Below, one piece after another: positions 47,274 to 59,790 of a stretch of DNA of 64,000 nt (positions are counted from its first letter, which is position 1; each line of letters begins with the position of its first letter). Source of the stretch: Nymphaea colorata (Eukaryota > Streptophyta > Magnoliopsida > Nymphaeales > Nymphaeaceae); the NCBI RefSeq assembly GCF_008831285.2, contig NC_045150.1, forward strand, positions 8,382,001-8,446,000. Reading direction: 5' to 3'. A program made the position numbers and the translations under genes. Below the pieces are notes generated by a model. The model was not told where the DNA came from and made no database searches. It saw only the letters and a list, made by a program, of their open reading frames with translations.

Positions 47274-47771
47274 ACCAACAACAACAAAATAAAACAAAAG
47301 ATATCCTGTTTACATTGATGTATCGCCTCCAGTTTCTTTCTCCATGGCATCCACCAACTCGTGGGCCTGACAAAGCCTTTGCTCCTAACCTGTGGAGTCT
47401 TGTACTTGAACGCTTCCTAACAGCAGGGCCTTCGAGGAAGAAGACAAAAAAAAAACCACCTAACCAAGCCTCTCAAACGAAATGTGTACTCTCATTTCTC
47501 TCCCTAACAATATATTAAACAGAAATATATGCAGACTCCAAGGCGTTTCTAGTCATATATTTACAGGCTGAGTGCACAAAATTCCTACATCCACAATGCA
47601 TTCTGAACCTAATTTCTTAAACCAACTCTTGTGCTAATCTTTGATCAAGGTTTTCAAATCAGCATGTAAAAGACTCCGATATGATTTTTTGTTCAGGTCC
47701 GCTTTGAGAATTGGGTAGGGAACAGAGCATCTATTAATTAGAGTGTCACGCATCTACCATTTACAATCTAA

Positions 47772-47855
47772 AGGAGCAATGCCTGTAAAAATTGAACTGA
47801 CAACTGGACTTTTACTGGCCCGCTAATCCAACCAGCTACACTACTCTCTTCGAAA
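47772..47855 (-). repeat. tRNA-derived SINE-like fragment, copy 1
   Basis: Read on the minus strand: GTAGCTGGTTGGATTAGCG (A-box-like), CCAGTAAAAG, then GTCAGTTCAATTTTTACAGG (B-box-like). A diverged copy in the same order is at 57038-57112, and a shorter possible one at 12790-12860. Spacing of the two boxes fits a tRNA-related SINE head. Confidence 0.4.
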
Positions 47856-48687
47856 CTGATTGTACTTGGGATCGACTTATATAATGTTTTACAATATATT
47901 CGGTAGTCAACTAAATGTGAAAGTTTGATCAAAGGAGCTTAGTTCCATGAAAACTTGAAGATCAAAACAAGTTCAAACCATTTAGCTATGTTTGTCAAAG
48001 TTACTATGTCACATGCCAAACTCCACTTTTCATATATGAAAAATGAACCGCAAAGCATTCTACCAACTTAGATTAGCTGTACCCATGAGCCAACCACCTG
48101 CCTAAGGGCCCATTTCATTCAACAGAAAGCAAGCTAAGCTGGCCAAAGAGAGAGAGAGAGAGATTGTTTTACGGCGCATGTGCTAGAGGCCGCCATTTCT
48201 TTCGTGCCAAGACAAGGGATTTCATTCCATTGATTCCAATTCTTCAATCACGGTGGACGACAAAAAAATTGTTTTTAGGTTGATTTCTTGCCTAACTTCT
48301 TTCTATTGCATACAGGTGTCTGTAGGGGTATCAACGGTTCCCTATTTTTTTCAGCATCTCGTAGTATCTGATTTATTGGATGTTCACGTATTTGGATCTA
48401 ACTTCAAACGAAGAAAAGTAGATCACCATATCCAACTCTGAATTTGAATTTAATGTGTATCTAACTTTAAAATTCGTAACCGGATCCAAATGTGACTTCA
48501 AATCCACAATTGAATCTAAACGACATGATTGTATATTAACATCCAGTTTTCAAAATGTATGGATATTGGATATAGGACATTTATTTAAAACTAAATCCAA
48601 ATTCAAGTCTGAATCCAATTTAGACATTTATTTAAAGCCGGGCCTTACCGATGTCATTCTCAAAAGATGCGATTTGCTAAACGAATG

Positions 48688-48809
<122 letters not shown>

Positions 48810-49202
48810 GTTTAAAAGAGTTTGATTAGATCCCATTTAAATCTGATCCATTGATATCCCTAAACAACGTGCTTAGCTTATGCCACCTGAAGCACTTGAC
48901 CTTTCCTTTGGAATGGTTCCTCGGTAGGACCATATATGTTTGGCTACTGGCTACACTGCTGTCTGGACTTTGGCTGGCACTTTCAGATCTAAACATTGTG
49001 TTAGTCCCCTAGTTTCCGCGTAACTCGTTGGCCCTTCTTGTTGAGTGGATCCCAAGCACTTATAAAAATCTACCACCTTCTTGTCGAAGGCCATGTGTGC
49101 CGCAAGAGGTGGCGGGCTCCGCGAATTCTTCGCCTTGTGTGGGGAAACACTTTCACCATGTGGGAATTTGCAAGTGCTTGGGGTGATCAATTAACCCAAA
49201 TG

Positions 49203-49660
49203 TAGGGGTGAACAACCAGTCGAGCTGCTCGAACTCGTCTCATTAAAGTTCGGCTCATGAACAAGTTCGAATCATCATTTGCTTAATGAGTCGAGCTCGA
49301 GCCTTAATCGAGTCAATATATTCAAACAAGTTGACGAGTTTGTCGAGCCTTGATTAAGTTGAGCTCGAGCTCAACACGTAACAATGAATATCAATTTTAT
49401 TAAAACGAGTTTGTCAAGCTCGAGCTCAACACATAACGATGAATATCAATTCTATTCAAACTAGTTTGTCGAGCTCAAGCTCAACACATAACTGCCAAGT
49501 TGAGCTCGAGCTGCTTCTATCGAGCTATTATTGAGCTCGAACCGAGTCGAGCTCAAGGTTTCATTAGTCAAGCCGACTGAACTCGGGCTCGACTCAAGCT
49601 TGTGTTCACTGACTGAACTCGGGCTCGACTCGAGTTCACTGATGCAAGTTCTGTCCTCTC
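49203..49660. mobile_element. GAGCTC-rich element with internal minisatellite, hAT-like start
   Basis: Starts TAGGGGTGAACAACCAG, a form common at the ends of plant hAT-type non-autonomous elements. It is then packed with TCGAGCTCGAGCTC phrases. A unit of about 60 bases (GAGCTCGAGCTCAACAC.TAAC.ATGAATATCAATTTTATT) recurs three times, and ACTGAACTCGGGCTCGACTC occurs twice near its end. The far terminus is not certain. Confidence 0.5.
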
Positions 49661-50465
49661 TAATAGGCTATACTTATAGAAGTGTATGATTCACTGCATC
49701 AATGAAACCATGGCTCAGAGATGCAGCCTTGGTTTTTGAATTCTTGACCTCCTACAACTTGAATGTCTTAAGTTTCAAGACCTTAACCAGGTGAATGGAG
49801 CTCACTCCTGTGATAGAATTGCTACATTACCAAAACAAAGATGCTCAAGCAATTAGGAAGGATCAGGTTTGAGCTAAACGTAGCATAAGTAATGACTGGA
49901 TCAAACTTATCAATTACAATGACTGGGCTTCTTCATCACAAGGTCTCTACCCGATACTGCTGTGTTGCTGTCAACAGGCGGAGCTGCACCAAAATTGGTT
50001 AGGTCATGAATAGAGTTGCAAATGTGGTGGATATGGATCGGTTGGATCATAGGTGGTTGAGCTCAAAACATCTCATGATCTCTGACCACCGTAAGGGTGA
50101 GCCAATCCAATAATCCTCTTGGATTACAGGTGGATGCGACTCAGTGTAGTCGACGTTGGAAAACAGCATATACTGCCCTTCACTTTCAAAAGCTGGTTTG
50201 TAGTAGGATTGCAACCCAAAAAAGAGAGAGCATAAGTTTCAACATTTTTCTATATTCTTCTTGATTACCTGATCTAGGATGAATGAGGAAGCGTCACCAA
50301 GGTCATCATTGGCACACAGTGAAACAACTGAAACTAAATGAATACATTCAACATTCAAAGCCTTTTTTGTTCTCTTCTTGCACATATGCAGCTGCCAGAA
50401 AAAATGAAATAGGAAAATTGGCATTTACATATAACATAAACATCACCAGACCGCAAGATGAAATA

Positions 50466-53400
50466 TCAACAATCAATAGAAATACAATTCTTCATAGGCA
50501 CGGAGTCATCCTTGCTCAAGAATGGATCAATCTTGACCCAAAGAAGTGAGAAGACAGATGCCAATAGAACAGACCAGAGAACAACAATGGTTGGTGTCCT
50601 GTTCTGCCTCCCCATCAAGCCTTTCAAGAACGGGTACAGATGAAGGATCACCCATAAGGCAAAGAAGACCTTGCCAAAGAGTGGCCCCCATGCTTCATAG
50701 CCACTATTAAGAGCATCTGAAAAGCCAGCCACAATCCCCACCAAATTGACCACAAGAATGGTGGTTGGTGGGATCAGAAGAGTTGTCCATTTGAAAACAT
50801 ATAGTTCACCAAACTCTGCATCATCAGAAGCTTTTGCAGTAACAGTGAAGTTGGTGTCGAAACCAGCTGTGACCTTCAGAATTCCCTGGAAGACTGCAAA
50901 GAGGTGGGCAGATACGCCACCAATCACCCAGAACTGTTCATTCCTCCACCACTCTTCAATGCCCACACCACTCCATCGAAGCTCAAGCACACTGGTTAAG
51001 ATGATGGAGATGAAGAGGCAGAGGAACAGGACGCTTGCTACGTTGGAGAGCTGGAAAGAAAACGAAAGGAAAATTAGATTATACACACCTAAACAATGGC
51101 AATCCCAAGCATGAAGGTTATTTTAGAAACGATTTTATCAACTGGATTTAGGAACCATAAGTTGTTCGCCAATCTACACAAGCAACAAACTTCAGTTTAG
51201 AAGCTACGAACTTCCACCACATAACTTAATCAAGATTGTTACTGGGGTTTGACAAAAATTAAGTTGAGATTATTAGCCCAGTGCTTCTGCAAAACAAGTT
51301 TTCCTTAAGGAGAAAAACTTAGTGTGTGAAAATGAAAACTAAAATTCTTCCACAGCCTTTTTTTCTGAAGATACCAAAAATATTCCAGAAAAGCATCACT
51401 GAATTTCCATGGATACAGTTTTCGGTAGATTGGATGGAAAATGATACTCTATATTCAGTAAATCAACCACAACTAGATGGCTGGAAGATGTGCACTTACA
51501 GTTGGTATAATGAACTTCCCAGTAAGTAGACAGATAGCTGGAAGTGAGCAATAAGCAATAAGGGGCAACGAAGTGAATGGATATACGATAGTGTTTATAT
51601 ATGCTAATCTTTGGAGCCATTTGAGACGACCACCACCAACTCCATACCAAAGAGGACAATGCCTGCTGAAGAAAATTTCAACAGACCCAAGTGCCCAACG
51701 AAGAACCTGATGGAGTCTATCAGAAAGATTGATGGGTGCAGACCCTTTGAATGCAGGCCGCAGAGGCATGCAATAGATGGATCTCCATCCACGACAGTGC
51801 ATCTTGAAACCAGTCAAAATGTCCTCCGTTACGGAGCCATATATCCACCCAATCTGAAAACAGGGAAAGAAAACATGAAATCATCTGTGTAGGAGAAAAA
51901 CGAAGCAACAAAAATTAGATAATGATGGGTAGTAAGTCTAAAGGGATTATATAATGTTGACATTGCCTTACTATAATACCATAGTAATGAACTTAAAGTA
52001 CATAAAAGAATTTTGGTGGGAAGAAGTGACAATAAGTCGTATATGAAACTTTATTCAATTTCATAATCAATGATTGGTGGTTGTTTTGCTTCTGGAGATG
52101 ACGGATTGAAGCAATTTATTCTAGAGGAATGCCTATTTTTGTATGGTTATTCCGATAAAATGGTGGAACAATAAAAAGATCAAGTCCTTGGCAAAATTAA
52201 AGCAACATAAAACCGAGAAAATGCTGAAGTTCATGCCTGCATCATCAACACTAGTCGCAAGGGTAGGAAAGCTTACCACAATCAGTCTATCCCTATTTTT
52301 TAGCAAAATGAATAGGAAAAGAAAAGAAAGAATAAAAGCAAGATTATTCAACGAGGCACCTAAGCAAGCCAAAAGATGTCATGAGGCGAGCAAAATGTAT
52401 GATTTGGATGAAGAAGAATCACCTCCTTCCCCCACTCTGTTTTCTCCTCATAGCCACAGCTAATAACATGGATTGCTTCCATAATAAGCATTGCTGGATT
52501 TGCAGACTCGGGAACTCCCCCATACTCCATCATGGTAGATTCAATGAATACAGATGACAGGCCAAACGTCTTCTCAAAACTCATTTGAGATATCAACAGT
52601 GATCGTTCATAGTCATCATAATCTGTACAAGGGTAATTCAGTCAGATCCTGAATTAGATAATAATATCCAAATTCAAATGATTAGGCTTACTATCGATCT
52701 CTTGAAGGTTGAAGATAGCAGCATCAAGATCCTCCCTCTTTGATTCCCTGTAGAGCTCCTTCTCATCATCAGTTTTCTTTGAGCCAGAGCAGCAGCAGCA
52801 ACAGCAGCAGCACAAAGAACAAGATGATGAACGTTTACGGACTATAGGCAACGATTGAGGTCCATAACCATAAAGAGCTTGTCTGTTGAAAACACATCCT
52901 GTTCCCACATATACTGGTCCTTGAATACCATCTAATCCTTTCATGTTGACCTGCAACATTTGCAAGATATTACCCACGGTGGTCAAATGCGCACTGTAAT
53001 AGTAGAACAAGCACAAACCATTTTATTTATGTCCGGAACTTACATCAAAGAACACGGTGTTTCGGTTAGCATAACGATCACTTCGATCAATGCCATCAAA
53101 CCTCTGAGGAAACTGAATATAGCAAATGTCTCTACCCATTTGTGGGTCCATCATAAAACACATAGCCTCCCGAACAGCTTTGCTGTTGTTTACATAGTGG
53201 TCGCAGTCAAGGTTCAGAATGTATGGTGCATTTGTGAGAACAGCAGAGACTCGAACCTTTAACAGAATCACATAGAAATTAAATTCAGATCGTTCTCTAA
53301 TGTTGTTCGACATACTGTTTAGGTTTGAAAAGTTTACCAAAGCATTCATTGCTCCAGCCTTTTTGTGGTGTTGGTAACCAGGCCTCTTCTCTCTAGATAC

Positions 53401-56214
53401 ATATACAAGCCGGGGAAGCTCGTTATCTTCTATGTCATGTGCACCATTATGGCCAAGAAAGACCTGCATACATTAATTGCCATACTACTCAAGCACAAGC
53501 CAAACTGTCTGCACTATATTAGGCAGTTTTTCCTTTTCCGACTTACTGAGTATGTTCCATATGCAGTTTGCTTAAGAGGGGCATGATGGAAATGATATGT
53601 AGTAAGAACTTCATGACCAATTGTGGTCCCGAGCATAAAAAGAAATTTAACAAAAAGCTAAAGACTTCCGGAACTGCATTGTGATAGACAAGCACAGAAT
53701 TTATGGTTCGGTCTGCTTTTTCCAGGCTCAGATATGTGCCATCTCCATGTAGAGAAAAATATGCATGAAAAAAAATAATGATCTCAAATCCTTGGCACGA
53801 CAAGTAACTAGTCTACCTGAATCATTCCTGGATGGTCTCTTGGATTATTCCCTGGCCACGGTGTTCCATCCTGCATTATCCAGCCCTCATCAGGGGTTTT
53901 CTGAGCTTTAGCTACCAATGCATTTATTCTGACTTTGTATTCTTCGTACTCGCGCTGGAAAAGAAAAAGGAATCAAATTCAATTAGTTATGGCACGACAG
54001 TGAGCCTTGGAGAAAGACTTTTCTAGCTCATTTGCAATTTTCCCTGTGTAAGCATAAAAAGGGAAATGCTTACTTTCATTGCCCTGCGCTCCTTGACAAA
54101 AGAAGGTTGTACTTTATCCTTTAAATAGTCAATCTTCTGTGAAAAATAAAATTCAGGTGCCCGAGGCTCTATAGAGTACTTTTTACAAAAGGAACCCATT
54201 TTCTTGCAAACTCGGATGTTTCTGAGAGTGTTTCAAATGTCAGCATAGCAGCGCCATCATCTGAAACATAACAAGAGACTTTCTGGACAGGATAGTCAAC
54301 TGCAAGGATTGATAGGACAGTGTTTGCTGTGACCAGTGGTGGTTCTTTTAATGGATCGACAGTACTAACAAAAAAGTCCACAGCTGCAAAATCACAGATT
54401 CCACCTTCTCTTTCATACCTAAAATCAATTAACAACAAACGTATCACTAGTTCAGGTAAATATTTGTCTTCACTTGTAGCTTAAAACAATAACAAAAATA
54501 GTGTGTAGTAATTAGTGTAGGTGTATAACCTTTCATCACCAGCTAGTTGTTTCCTATTTCGTAATGAGCAGCCTAAAAGAACTGATGCTCTGTGCAGATA
54601 CTAACAACACCCACCAATTGAATAATTTACACTTAAATCATTGTGTTCCAAAGACTATATGGAAGCAGATTGCACAGCAACCCATCGTTTAAATACGCTT
54701 CATATATCATCCTGAAATTCATACGTAGATTCGTTTTTGAAGCCGTACCTTAATGATAACCTGTCAATGTATGTGTCTCTCTCAATTGGAGTCCATTTGG
54801 GAAATTGATCCAACACCCAAGAAAAGGCGAACCAGACCTCGCATATAATTGAAGTGAGCCAGAGGCCATAAGCACTATCAACAGGGTTGGTTACTCTATA
54901 TTGGAAGAAGAACGCAAGAACCAACAATCTCATAATAATGACAAATCTGTAAGGCGTAAGCTTGTTCTTAGAAATTGGAACGGTTATTGAAAGTGGTTCT
55001 TGAGCCTCTGAAATCCTGCATATAACATCATAATTTTCTATAAATAATAATCATTTATGCTAATTAATGAAATTAATGGCATTTAAATGGTGAGGATGAT
55101 CAACCTTTGATACTTTCAAACTAGTAAGTCATGCAATGATGCTTTTTTATGATAAGAGGAAAAGAGACCCAAAAACTTTATTTACCGATCATCGTTCATG
55201 CGTTGTTCAGGTGGCAATTGAGCTTCTTTTGGGGCAGTAGGAACCTTTTTCTTCTTGCTTTTGTTGTCCCTCCAGCTCTCAATTCTGTTCTTCCATAACG
55301 GGTTTCCAGAATCACCATTTGATTCTATAAGAGATCACGTAAAGAAATCAGGAAATTTCCATGACACAACGAAGGCAATAAAATTGCACACAAAAAGGAG
55401 GCATCTAGAAGAAAACAGCTACCAGTTTCAATAGCAGATAAATTGCTCATTTGCCTTCGATGGCCTTCTTTGTCCTGTGCATTTACATTTTTCTTAAAAT
55501 AAGGTTGTTGAACAACATATTTCTATGGCAAATAGGTCCAAACATAATCAAACGGAATATAAATCTCATTCCTCATTGCTAATACAAGAACCAGAAGAAC
55601 TAATGGGATTTGCGAGCCGAATACCTGCGGTTCCTGTAGATGAGCTCCTAAATTCAAACCTTTGGCAGAGGCGGCTTTTTCAACCTCTTGCTCAGCATCA
55701 GGGCCCGTCCTTTCTGCAATTTTTTACAATATCCTGTCAGAGGCAGTTCATGGAATGTCTAAAATTGGCAGGTACAGTAGCCGGCGAATCAACTCAAATT
55801 TTTACAGCATTGCACCAAGTACCCGAATTCCAAAACCTGAGAAGAGACCTCATAAACGGCAGACTAATTATATTTTCGCAAACAATTCCATATAGGTGGT
55901 AGCTAACTACATTCATGTCGATAATTCCTTACAATGGTGTTCGTTAAACGCACTGAAAATCTCGAAAAAGTTCACTATGCGGCCATTCCTAACTGCGTTC
56001 TTTTCCAAGATTTCGACCAATGACCTTCGAGGAAGGAGTACGGGGCGCCGCACTGCAAGCATGTTCGTCCTCCATCGGCTTTGGATTCATGGTCGACGCA
56101 GGAGCGGCAGATGGGAAAATTGCACTGCCTGCAGGCGACGAAGACGTTGCCGTCCGGCGAGAAGCCTACGGCCTCGGCACAGACGTTGCAGGAAGGAACC
56201 CTCGACTCCATCAT
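50466..56214 (-). CDS. CESA8: Cellulose synthase catalytic subunit 8 (secondary wall), with two single-base frameshifts
   Basis: Thirteen exons: 56025-56214, 55625-55713, 55423-55474 (or to 55492), 55186-55324, 54749-55015, 54074-54418, 53817-53955, 53338-53463, 53044-53256, 52692-52950, 52423-52622, 51500-51853 and 50466-51050. The net length is 985 residues, as in Arabidopsis CESA8/IRX1. It starts MMESR, shared with that protein. Domains: RING zinc finger with four CxxC pairs (9-57); first membrane helices (exon 5); catalytic SDDG (exon 6), LDCDHY (exon 9), TEDILTG and QVLRW (exon 12); C-terminal helices; end ISIDC. It makes beta-1,4-glucan from UDP-glucose at the plasma membrane with CESA4 and CESA7. 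In exon 6 an A run (54187-54190) is one base short, giving a TAG at 54169-54171; in exon 7 a T run (53940-53942) is one base long. Intron phases confirm both. As it stands, translation stops near residue 328. Real mutations or homopolymer errors cannot be told apart here. Confidence 0.93.
52789..52812 (-). repeat. CAG/TGC trinucleotide repeat encoding eight cysteines in CESA8
   Basis: Eight consecutive codons, seven TGC and one TGT, encode Cys8 in the class-specific (VR2) region, after SSSCSL and before [11 protein letters not shown]. Arabidopsis CESA8 has a shorter CCC here. Cysteines in this region of CESA proteins are S-acylated and needed for membrane delivery of the complex. Confidence 0.9.
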
Positions 56215-56335
56215 CGTCGTCAGGGATCCCCAGTGGGCTACGCGATGAGGACCTCTTCACCGTTTTCGCCCTTAAAGAAGCGTTAGGTGTGGAAATCGGA
56301 AGGTGGGGTTTTGCTTTCATGGCGGATGGTTCTCT

Positions 56336-56383
<48 letters not shown>

Positions 56384-56400
56384 AAATGTTAGTTTGGTGG
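56215..56400 (-). promoter_or_regulatory. CESA8 5' UTR/promoter with (GA)n tract and a MYB46-type motif
   Basis: A (GA)n run of about 20 units (56337-56378; CT on the transcribed strand) lies 120-165 bases upstream of the ATG. GTTTGGTG at 56392-56399 matches the MYB46 element RKTWGGTR, and its complement contains the MYB83/SMRE core ACCAAAC. MYB46/MYB83 activate secondary-wall CESA genes in Arabidopsis, so the site fits the gene, but a single short match is weak evidence. Confidence 0.4.
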
Positions 56401-57037
56401 GAAATCTGTTGCCTCCAATCTCCGCATCTTCTTTTGTCGCGTTTTTCTTGTTAAGAATATGACGTCTTCACTTTCTTATTGCTTCTTTCCTCCGCAACGC
56501 TGACAAGGATGAAGGAGCAGGAGTCATTCCAAAGCATCGTTTCCAAATGAGATAAAGAGATAGGAAGTGTTTTTTCATGCTATCATTGATGAATTGAAAC
56601 CATTCGCACTAAAAAGTTATTGGACTTGACACCATGTTTGAAGAGTGGAGCAAATTGAAGTAGTCATATGTTGCCCCCTTGTTATTGTGTATTGTGCAAA
56701 TGAAAGTGTAGTTTCAAACTCCCTTAAGAAAAATAACCATTCTATTGATGAGTATTTCCAGCAAGCAAAGATGATTTGACATCAACTTGCTGTGATTGCA
56801 AAACCAGTCGCATTATGTGCTCACTCCCTGAATCTTATGCATTTAAACATCAACAGGGTGAAACCCTTGCTCCCTTTTCAGGTGAGTGAGAGGGGAACCT
56901 ATTGTCCGAGTGAGAGGCCGAATCCCCCTTCTTTTCCTTGTCTTGGGGTTCAGAGCTTTGTCAAAACCTAAGTAAGCTTATACTTACTCTTGTTAACCTG
57001 ATAACAGCATCTACTACATTATGAATCTAAAGAAATA

Positions 57038-57112
57038 TAGCCCATAAAATTCAAACTGATGACCAAGTTTTCATTGGTTCGTTAGTCTGACCAGCTATGT
57101 TATTCTCTTAAA
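57038..57112 (-). repeat. tRNA-derived SINE-like fragment, copy 2
   Basis: On the minus strand: ATAGCTGGTCAGACTAACG, CCAATGAAAA, then ATCAGTTTGAATTTTATGGG. The blocks match copy 1 at 47772-47855 in order and spacing with many substitutions. Confidence 0.4.
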
Positions 57113-57304
57113 AACAAAACCCTTACACGTCAAAAGGCAAAGAAAACCATTGGAGTAGAGTATGACCATATTAATGCATTTGTAGAATTTAATATTGTCC
57201 ATTCAAGTTTTGAAAACCAATGTTGAGGAGCGAGATCCTAAATTTAGAACGTTCAGGTCAGTCTTACAATACACCGTTCAATGGATTGGATGGAAAATCC
57301 ACAA

Positions 57305-57308
<4 letters not shown>

Positions 57309-57357
<49 letters not shown>
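57309..57357. repeat. (TA)n microsatellite
   Basis: About 24 uninterrupted TA units; open frames of Ile-Tyr repeats on both strands across it are artefacts. Confidence 0.95.
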
Positions 57358-57360
<3 letters not shown>

Positions 57361-59188
57361 AGCTGGACTTGATCTTGATCTGAAATAATAGTTGCTAGGG
57401 GTTTGAACCTGTCCCTTTTCCTATCTTTTTTATTCATAGTTTCTTTTGTGAACCATCCATCAAATACTATGGTATGCCAATGTTCTATAAACATGACTCT
57501 AATATTGAAGTAAATTTATGAAATACTAAAATAAGTATTTTATGAATCTACATCAACTTTTAAGTCATGATTCATGAAACACTTACAAAATATACTTGTT
57601 ACCAAATTACCATTGCTGTCATGACATGACATCTTATCCTAATGGACATACCAATTTCCTTTATATAAAAAAATATTCCCAATATCATAAAAACAATAAT
57701 CGAGGTTAGGAGAAAATATTTTCAGCACCATCCCATATTTGGCTTTCTAATTTTGAATCTTAGTGCGTGTCTGACAATAGTGACGGTTGCTTACGATCTA
57801 TGAAACAGAGCGCTGCCATTTAAAACTTTGAATTGAATCACTAGTGCCTCTTAATGAGAAATTTTTAACTGGTGCTTATGGTTTGGATATTGGTGTCATG
57901 TTGGTTTTCTCACCAGTTCGATCTCATTCTTCCACACGTGTTGGCCGATACGAGTATTTTTTCTTTTGTATTTGAAAAAAAATAACTGAGTGTGATGTGT
58001 CGTTTTTTATTAAACTTCCTAATACTTATAAGGCTTTTTATTGTCAATTGTTCAAAAGAGTATAATAATAACAATAATTGCCGATTCACAACAAGTTCAG
58101 TCGAATCACTAAAATAATCAGCCGATTCATGGCTTCATTATATTCAAAATCTATTTTTTACAACGTTGGTGTAAATTTGTTTGGCGCTTTAGTTTTATTT
58201 TATTCAAATTCTTTGGCAAGAACATTTTACCACCTCTTCAAATTCAAGTAGGTCCATATTATTATAGTCTCGTGACTAAAAAATTAAATCCAATATCCAA
58301 CTTAAATGTTTACATAAACCAAGGGTAAGCTCTAGGTTAGCTTGTTTTAACTGAATCTTTAGTGAAACCTACTTAATTTGTTAAATATTCTAAGAATTCA
58401 AACAAATGTGTATCTCTCTCTCCTAATCAAATAAGATTAAACATTAAGCTAATGGATGATTAAGCAGTAATTTTTGTCCGTAGTTACCAAAAACATTTTA
58501 ATTATTTTTTTTTACAAGTTAGAGTTATTTTTTATATAATGATCTATATTTTTATTGCAATGATTTTTTTTCAGTCATTTTATTTCTTTTTTCACCCTAA
58601 GATCAATATTTTTGTCTATGGTCCATGCCTATTGTTTACATATTATAGATCAAAAGTACTTCAAAATGAAGACGTGTTTCTAGCGGGCTACTATATAATT
58701 TTCAATTTTTACGGGGGTTAAATCAAAATTCTTGTAAATTTTATACTATAACTTTTTATTTTTTTCAAATATAACCGCCATGTGCCGTTCCTTTTAAGTT
58801 TAAGTTTAATTTTGGAGATGGGCTTCGGCCTCTTTGAGATGTAGCTCCTCTGATTTCACAAAAAATTGCTGCTGGTGCATTTGAGTGCTTTGACTATCCC
58901 TTCTAAATTATACCCTTCGTTCAAAATAGTGTTTGGCAGCCTCTGTAAATGGAAGTGGAATCGGAGGCTGACGTATGATTTTGAGAGAAAACCAATGTTT
59001 GTTAGACTTCAAATTTAGGGTTAAATAGCAAAATTTAGAAACATGATTTGAAAATTTTTTCCCTTTGAAGAACTTAGAACAAGCTCAAGCTAAAGAACTT
59101 AGAACAAGCTCGGGCTTGGCTAGTCAAGATTGAAGCTTTGTTGCTAAGCTCCCGCTCAAGTAGATGTGCCTATGAAAGAAGGCTACGT

Positions 59189-59605
59189 GTTCTTGAGGTG
59201 GTTGATGCAAACAGTTTGAAGTGAAGGTTGGTATGCAGGTAGTTTCAATTTCAAATGCAAGCAATATCAACTTCTTGCGTTGTAAAAGAAGTTAAATGAT
59301 ACATAAAGTTAAAATGAAGCGAGGCCGAACATGTTTCTGAGTCGGTTGATGCAGCAAACAGTTTGAACAATTTTAAATGCAAGTAATATCAATTTCTTGT
59401 GCTGTAAAACGAAGCCGAATTATCCACAAGTTAAAATGTAGTGGGACCGAACATGTTTTTGAGGTGGTTGATGCAAATAATTTGAAATGACGGTTGATAG
59501 TGGTCAGCCTCAAATTCAATTTCGAATGGAAGCAGTAACATTTTCATTGTGCTACTGCTGTAAAAGAAAGTCCAGTGACACGCATGTTAAAATGTAGGAG
59601 GTGAA
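59189..59605. repeat. Three tandem blocks upstream of the Rho_N gene
   Basis: Each block runs in the same order. The phrases are TTCTGAGG-type start, GGTTGATGCAAACAGTTTGA, AATGCAAGCAATATCAA or a variant, TGTAAAAGAAG and GTTAAAATG(A/T)AG, then GGCCGAACATG. Starts are near 59190, 59334 and 59455. The last block ends about 185 bases before the proposed start codon, so the array may lie in the promoter. Confidence 0.75.
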
Positions 59606-59790
59606 ATGAGAGCTTCAACTCTGTGCACCCGGCCGCGGATCCTCATTTACCGGAAAAAGAAGGCGACACGTTAGTCCATTTTGGGACACACAATACGTGG
59701 GACCATTTTGCACCATACATAGGCAGAACCGCTATATCTGGAACCTTCTTGGAAGGCGGTCTGATCTTCCATCTGGGGGCTCTCAAGAAG

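Larger units (their letters stand above)
56401..59790. other. Divergent spacer between CESA8 and the Rho_N gene
   Basis: Must contain both promoters. No extra exon is visible. Contents are a SINE-like fragment (57038-57112), a (TA)n tract (57309-57357) and long AT-rich sequence to about 59000. A direct repeat GAACTTAGAACAAGCTC (two copies near 59069 and 59096) and three tandem blocks of roughly 120-145 bases (59189-59605) follow. Confidence 0.5.

Noticed and set aside
55525-56384. Long + strand frames over the start of CESA8
   Set aside because: They are antisense to CESA8 exons 1-2 and end in the (GA)n tract.
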